From positions 80,501 through 144,500 of the forward strand of contig NZ_JAJONF010000025.1 in assembly GCF_021462265.1 (NCBI RefSeq): 64,000 nucleotides of DNA, read 5' to 3'. The position numbers and the translations under genes were made by a program. How positions within the stretch are numbered: position 1 is the first letter of the stretch; each line of letters starts with the position of its first letter. The DNA comes from Streptomyces shenzhenensis (GTDB lineage: Bacteria > Actinomycetota > Actinomycetes > Streptomycetales > Streptomycetaceae). A model generated the notes under the pieces. The model ran no database searches. It was not told the origin of the DNA and saw nothing but the letters and a program-made list of their open reading frames with translations. Positions 61,421 to 64,000 of this stretch are shown here, piece by piece.

Positions 61421-61470
61421 TTACTCAGCGCCACACGCCACCTGGCGGTGGATATACGAGAACAGGGCCG
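61419..61470. repeat. Right copy of the ~52-bp inverted repeat
   Basis: Reverse complement matches 58901-58951 at about 81%. Shared words include GAGTAACT, ACCGCCA, GTGGCG, TTCTCGT and CGGCCCT. It starts at the recombinase stop codon. Confidence 0.75.
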
Positions 61471-61495
61471 AGACGGGTGCCGCGGCGAGGCGGTG

Positions 61496-63010
61496 TCAAC
61501 GCCCCAGGAAAATCGGGTTGGTGAGGGCCGCGAGGGCGCCGGGGACGGGGCCCGCGGCCGTTTCGTGGCGGACCTCGGCCCGTACGTACGCCGCGTACGA
61601 CGGGGTCGTCCGCCACTCCACCACGCCCGACCCGGCGACCGGCAGCGGATCGCTGGTGAGCAGGACGCCCTCGTCGGTGACGAAGCGGACCGTGCAGCGC
61701 GGCACGCCGGAGGCCGCCAGGCGGACGGTCACCGGGGTGTCGGGGGCGACGGCGAGGCGTTCGCCGATGCCCGCCCGTTCGCCGCGGCCGCCCGTCGCCG
61801 TGAAGTTCAGCGTCACGTTCTTCGACTCGGCGATGTAGGAGCGGCCCGCGCGCAGGCCCGCCTGGACGGCCGCGCGGCTCAGGTCGTCGGCGAGGACGAC
61901 CGTCTGGGGCATGCCGACGGCGTCGGGATCGCGGTGGGCGTCGCTGTTGCCCATCGCCGGGAGCCACTGCCGGTTGTCGCGCACCGAGGCGACCAGGGTG
62001 GCGTCCCAGGCGGACAGCGCCACCTCGTCGTCGGGGGTGTAGGGCCCGTTCCAGACCTCGACGGCGTCGGCCTCGCCGAAGCCGAACTTCCAGGCACAGC
62101 CCACGCACGTGGCGTGCGGATGCGCCGGTACGACCAGGCCGCCCGCCTTGTGGATCCGGTGGGCGAAGTGGCCGAAGCGGTTGTCGCGGGCCCGGTAGCG
62201 CCAGTCGACGAAGGTTCCGGGGTCGGTGCCGAGGGCGACGACGTGGCCGTTGCGCGTCGTGACCTCCTCGCCGAGCATGATCAGCAGGTCGTCGCCGGCC
62301 TGGTCCGCCCAGTGGGCGTGCGCCGAGTGGGTGTTGTGCTCGGAGGAGTTGATGAAGTCCAGGCCGGCGGCGCGGGCGAGGGCCGCGATCTCGGCGGGGG
62401 TGCGGCGGCCGTCGGAGTACCAGGAGTGCAGGTGACAGTCGCCCCGGTACCAGTCCCGGCCGCGGCCCTTGGCGCGGGAGGGCGGGTAGACCGGGCGGAC
62501 GGGGGTGCCGGGTTCGCCGTACGTGAGGGTGATCGTCAGCTCGTACGACAGGCCTTGCGGGGCCACGGTGTAGGGGCCGAGGGCGACGTACCAGGTGCCG
62601 GCGCCGACCGGGCCGGGGAGGTAGCCGGGGGTCGCGTCGTCGGCGCGGACGAAGAACTCCGTGCGGGCGCCGCCGGACCAGCCGCGGAAGCCCTTGCCGC
62701 CGAGGTCGGTGCCGTGCTGGTCGAAGAGGCCGATGTCGAGCGCGTTGCCCGTGGTGCCGGCCGGGACGCCCGGCCTGTCGTAGGTGTAGGCGACCTTGAT
62801 CTCGCGTACGCCGGCCGGTACTTCGACCGGTACGTACACGAAGTCCGGGCAGCCGGGCGGCAGTGTGCCGCTCACCGTCCGGGTCTCCTGGTCCTGACCG
62901 TCGTCCGCCGCCGCGAAGCTCACGGGTCCCAACGTAAGGGCTGCCGCGGCGCCCGTCACGAACAGAGCCCGTCTGCCGATGCCGTGCGTCTCCTCACACA
63001 TGCCGGTCAC
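61496..63010 (-). CDS. Exported PHP-domain metallohydrolase (CehA/McbA type)
   Basis: A 504-residue protein. A twin-arginine-like signal (GIGRRALFVTGAAAALTLG) leads to a beta-rich N-terminal domain. A PHP-family phosphoesterase-like domain follows: WYRGDCHLHSWYSDGRRTP (metal His pair), NSSEHNTHSAH, VVPAHPHATC and MGNSDAHRDP. CehA-type enzymes hydrolyse esters such as carbaryl; others are of unknown use. GTG 63010 has AGGGGAG just upstream; ATG 63001 is an alternative start. Confidence 0.87.
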   Translation of the reverse strand: MTGMCEETHGIGRRALFVTGAAAALTLGPVSFAAADDGQDQETRTVSGTLPPGCPDFVYVPVEVPAGVREIKVAYTYDRPGVPAGTTGNALDIGLFDQHGTDLGGKGFRGWSGGARTEFFVRADDATPGYLPGPVGAGTWYVALGPYTVAPQGLSYELTITLTYGEPGTPVRPVYPPSRAKGRGRDWYRGDCHLHSWYSDGRRTPAEIAALARAAGLDFINSSEHNTHSAHAHWADQAGDDLLIMLGEEVTTRNGHVVALGTDPGTFVDWRYRARDNRFGHFAHRIHKAGGLVVPAHPHATCVGCAWKFGFGEADAVEVWNGPYTPDDEVALSAWDATLVASVRDNRQWLPAMGNSDAHRDPDAVGMPQTVVLADDLSRAAVQAGLRAGRSYIAESKNVTLNFTATGGRGERAGIGERLAVAPDTPVTVRLAASGVPRCTVRFVTDEGVLLTSDPLPVAGSGVVEWRTTPSYAAYVRAEVRHETAAGPVPGALAALTNPIFLGR

Positions 63011-63155
63011 TCTCCCCTCTCGACGTGAACTCCCCTGGAAGGACAGGGAATCCACAGGCGTCCGTCTGCCCTGTGCATAGCCGTGTGAAAGGCGGGACGG
63101 GTGATGCCGACTGGTCGGTATGGACATATCGCGCCACCGCCGGTACAGATGGGGC

Positions 63156-64000
63156 ATGCGCATAGCCGTCACGATCTTCCTCACCGACGAGACCATCGCC
63201 CCGGTCCGGCTCGCTCGTGAGCTGGAGGCCCGTGGGTTCGCCGGGCTGTACCTGCCCGAGCACACGCACATCCCCGTGGAGCGGACCACCCCGTACCCGG
63301 TGGGCGGCGACCTGCCCCGTGAGTACGGCCGTACCGTCGACCCCTTCGTCGCCCTCGGCCAGGCCGCCGCCGTCACCGGGAGCCTCGGTCTCGGCACCGG
63401 CGTCACCCTGGTCGCCCAGCACGACCCGATCGGCCTCGCCAAGCAGATCGCCACCCTGGACCACCTGTCCGGCGGCCGCTTCACCCTCGGCGTCGGCTTC
63501 GGCTGGAACGTCGAGGAGGCCGCCGACCACGGGGTGCGCTGGCGCGACCGGCGTGAACTGGGCCGGGACCGGATGGCGTTGATGCGGGCCCTGTGGGCGG
63601 ACGAACCCACCGCCTACGAAGGGGAGTTCGGGAGCGTACGGGCGTCGTCCGCGTACCCCAAGCCGGTCCAGAAGCCGCGCGGGCCGGTCACCGGGCCGCG
63701 CACGCTGATCGGCGGGGCCGCGGGGCCGAAGCTGTTCGCGCACATCGCGGAGTACGCCGACGGGTGGCTGCCGATCGGCGGCCGCGGGCTCACCGAGTCA
63801 CTGCCGGTGCTGCGGGGCGTGTGGGCGGACGCGGGGCGGGACCCGGCCGCCCTCCAGGTCGTCCCGTACGCGGTGCTGCCCGCGCCGGGGAAGCTCGCGC
63901 ACTACGCCGAGCTGGGCGTCGAGGAGGTCGTGCTCCAACTGCCGCCGGCCGGGGAGGCGGAGGTGCTGGCGGTGCTGGACGCCTACGCCGAGTACCTCTG
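63156..64000 (+). CDS. LLM-class F420-dependent oxidoreductase (runs off the window)
   Basis: The first 281 codons of a luciferase-like enzyme (FAGLYLPEHTHIPVERTTPYPVGG, taken with LGTGVTLVAQHDPIGLAKQIATLDHLSGGRFTLGVGFGWNVEE as adjoining blocks). This is the TIGR03619-like F420 subgroup. ATG 63156. Divergent from the PHP-domain gene; no CTGACG operator is present. Confidence 0.9.
   Translation, partial: MRIAVTIFLTDETIAPVRLARELEARGFAGLYLPEHTHIPVERTTPYPVGGDLPREYGRTVDPFVALGQAAAVTGSLGLGTGVTLVAQHDPIGLAKQIATLDHLSGGRFTLGVGFGWNVEEAADHGVRWRDRRELGRDRMALMRALWADEPTAYEGEFGSVRASSAYPKPVQKPRGPVTGPRTLIGGAAGPKLFAHIAEYADGWLPIGGRGLTESLPVLRGVWADAGRDPAALQVVPYAVLPAPGKLAHYAELGVEEVVLQLPPAGEAEVLAVLDAYAEYL

Larger units (their letters stand above)
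58901..61470. mobile_element. Decayed Tn3-type element carrying a FAD monooxygenase
   Basis: The segment is bounded by ~52-bp imperfect inverted repeats. Inside are, in order, a fragment of a Tn3-family transposase C-terminus, an AT-richer stretch (about 59220-59560), an intact FAD monooxygenase and the C-terminal part of a serine recombinase whose stop codon abuts the right repeat. A transposase plus serine recombinase is the Tn3-family gene set. Boundaries and single-element origin are inference. Confidence 0.6.

Noticed and set aside
1..64000. Steroid degradation cluster
   Set aside because: Shared enzyme families only; KstD, KshA, HsaC, IpdAB and Mce transport genes are absent from the window.
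1..64000. tRNA, rRNA or secondary-metabolite synthase genes
   Set aside because: None recognised on either strand; no ketosynthase, NRPS or terpene synthase motifs.

Overview
The window is high-GC actinomycete DNA with GTG/TTG starts, ATGA/GTGA gene overlaps, many TetR/SARP/XRE regulators and a complete afsK-afsR-afsS regulatory set. It is almost certainly a Streptomyces chromosome. I see no rRNA, tRNA, CRISPR array or polyketide/NRPS biosynthetic cluster.

Layout. (1) 1-15.3 kb: CoA-dependent catabolic genes: an acyl-CoA ligase, three acyl-CoA dehydrogenases, a cyclase-family hydrolase, an SDR, a zinc alcohol dehydrogenase, a flavin reductase, an enoyl-CoA hydratase and an NDP-forming acyl-CoA synthetase, with a GlxA-type regulator and an MFS exporter between them. 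(2) 15.3-28 kb: unrelated housekeeping and accessory genes: a Tat-exported amine oxidase, a flavin monooxygenase, a secreted peptidase-like lipoprotein, a LuxR/HisKA_3 two-component pair, GNATs, a PNPOx-like protein and an expansin-like protein. (3) 28-31 kb: thiolase-like / acyl-CoA dehydrogenase / F420-type protein. (4) 31.5-35.6 kb: a TetR regulator, a VOC protein matching KbpA, and AfsK. (5) 35.8-39.8 kb: a second thiolase-like/DUF35/hydratase operon divergent from an acyl-CoA ligase. (6) 40-43 kb: DUF559-type protein, XRE/DUF397 pair, ATPase-like regulator. (7) 43-46.5 kb: AfsS (with four LENHAG repeats) and AfsR. (8) 46.7-54.2 kb: amidohydrolases, LLM oxidoreductases, SDR, aldehyde dehydrogenase. 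(9) 54-64 kb: mixed genes, a TetR/SDR divergent pair with its own operators, and a decayed Tn3-type mobile element (58.9-61.5 kb) carrying a FAD monooxygenase.

How it fits together. A near-perfect palindrome, CTGACGnnnCGTCAG, occurs 17 times in front of nine catabolic transcription units spread from 0.86 to 49.7 kb, mostly as pairs 23-27 bp apart. The unrelated genes between these units lack it. This defines one regulon for CoA-dependent degradation of a substrate I cannot name. Its parts resemble mycobacterial steroid-ring degradation (FadD3-like ligase, paired FadEs, thiolase-like protein with DUF35 partner), but no steroid-specific enzyme (KstD, KshA, HsaC, IpdAB) is present. The TetR gene at 31.5-32.1 kb is the best candidate for its regulator. 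The AfsK/KbpA/AfsR/AfsS antibiotic-control genes are interleaved with this regulon.
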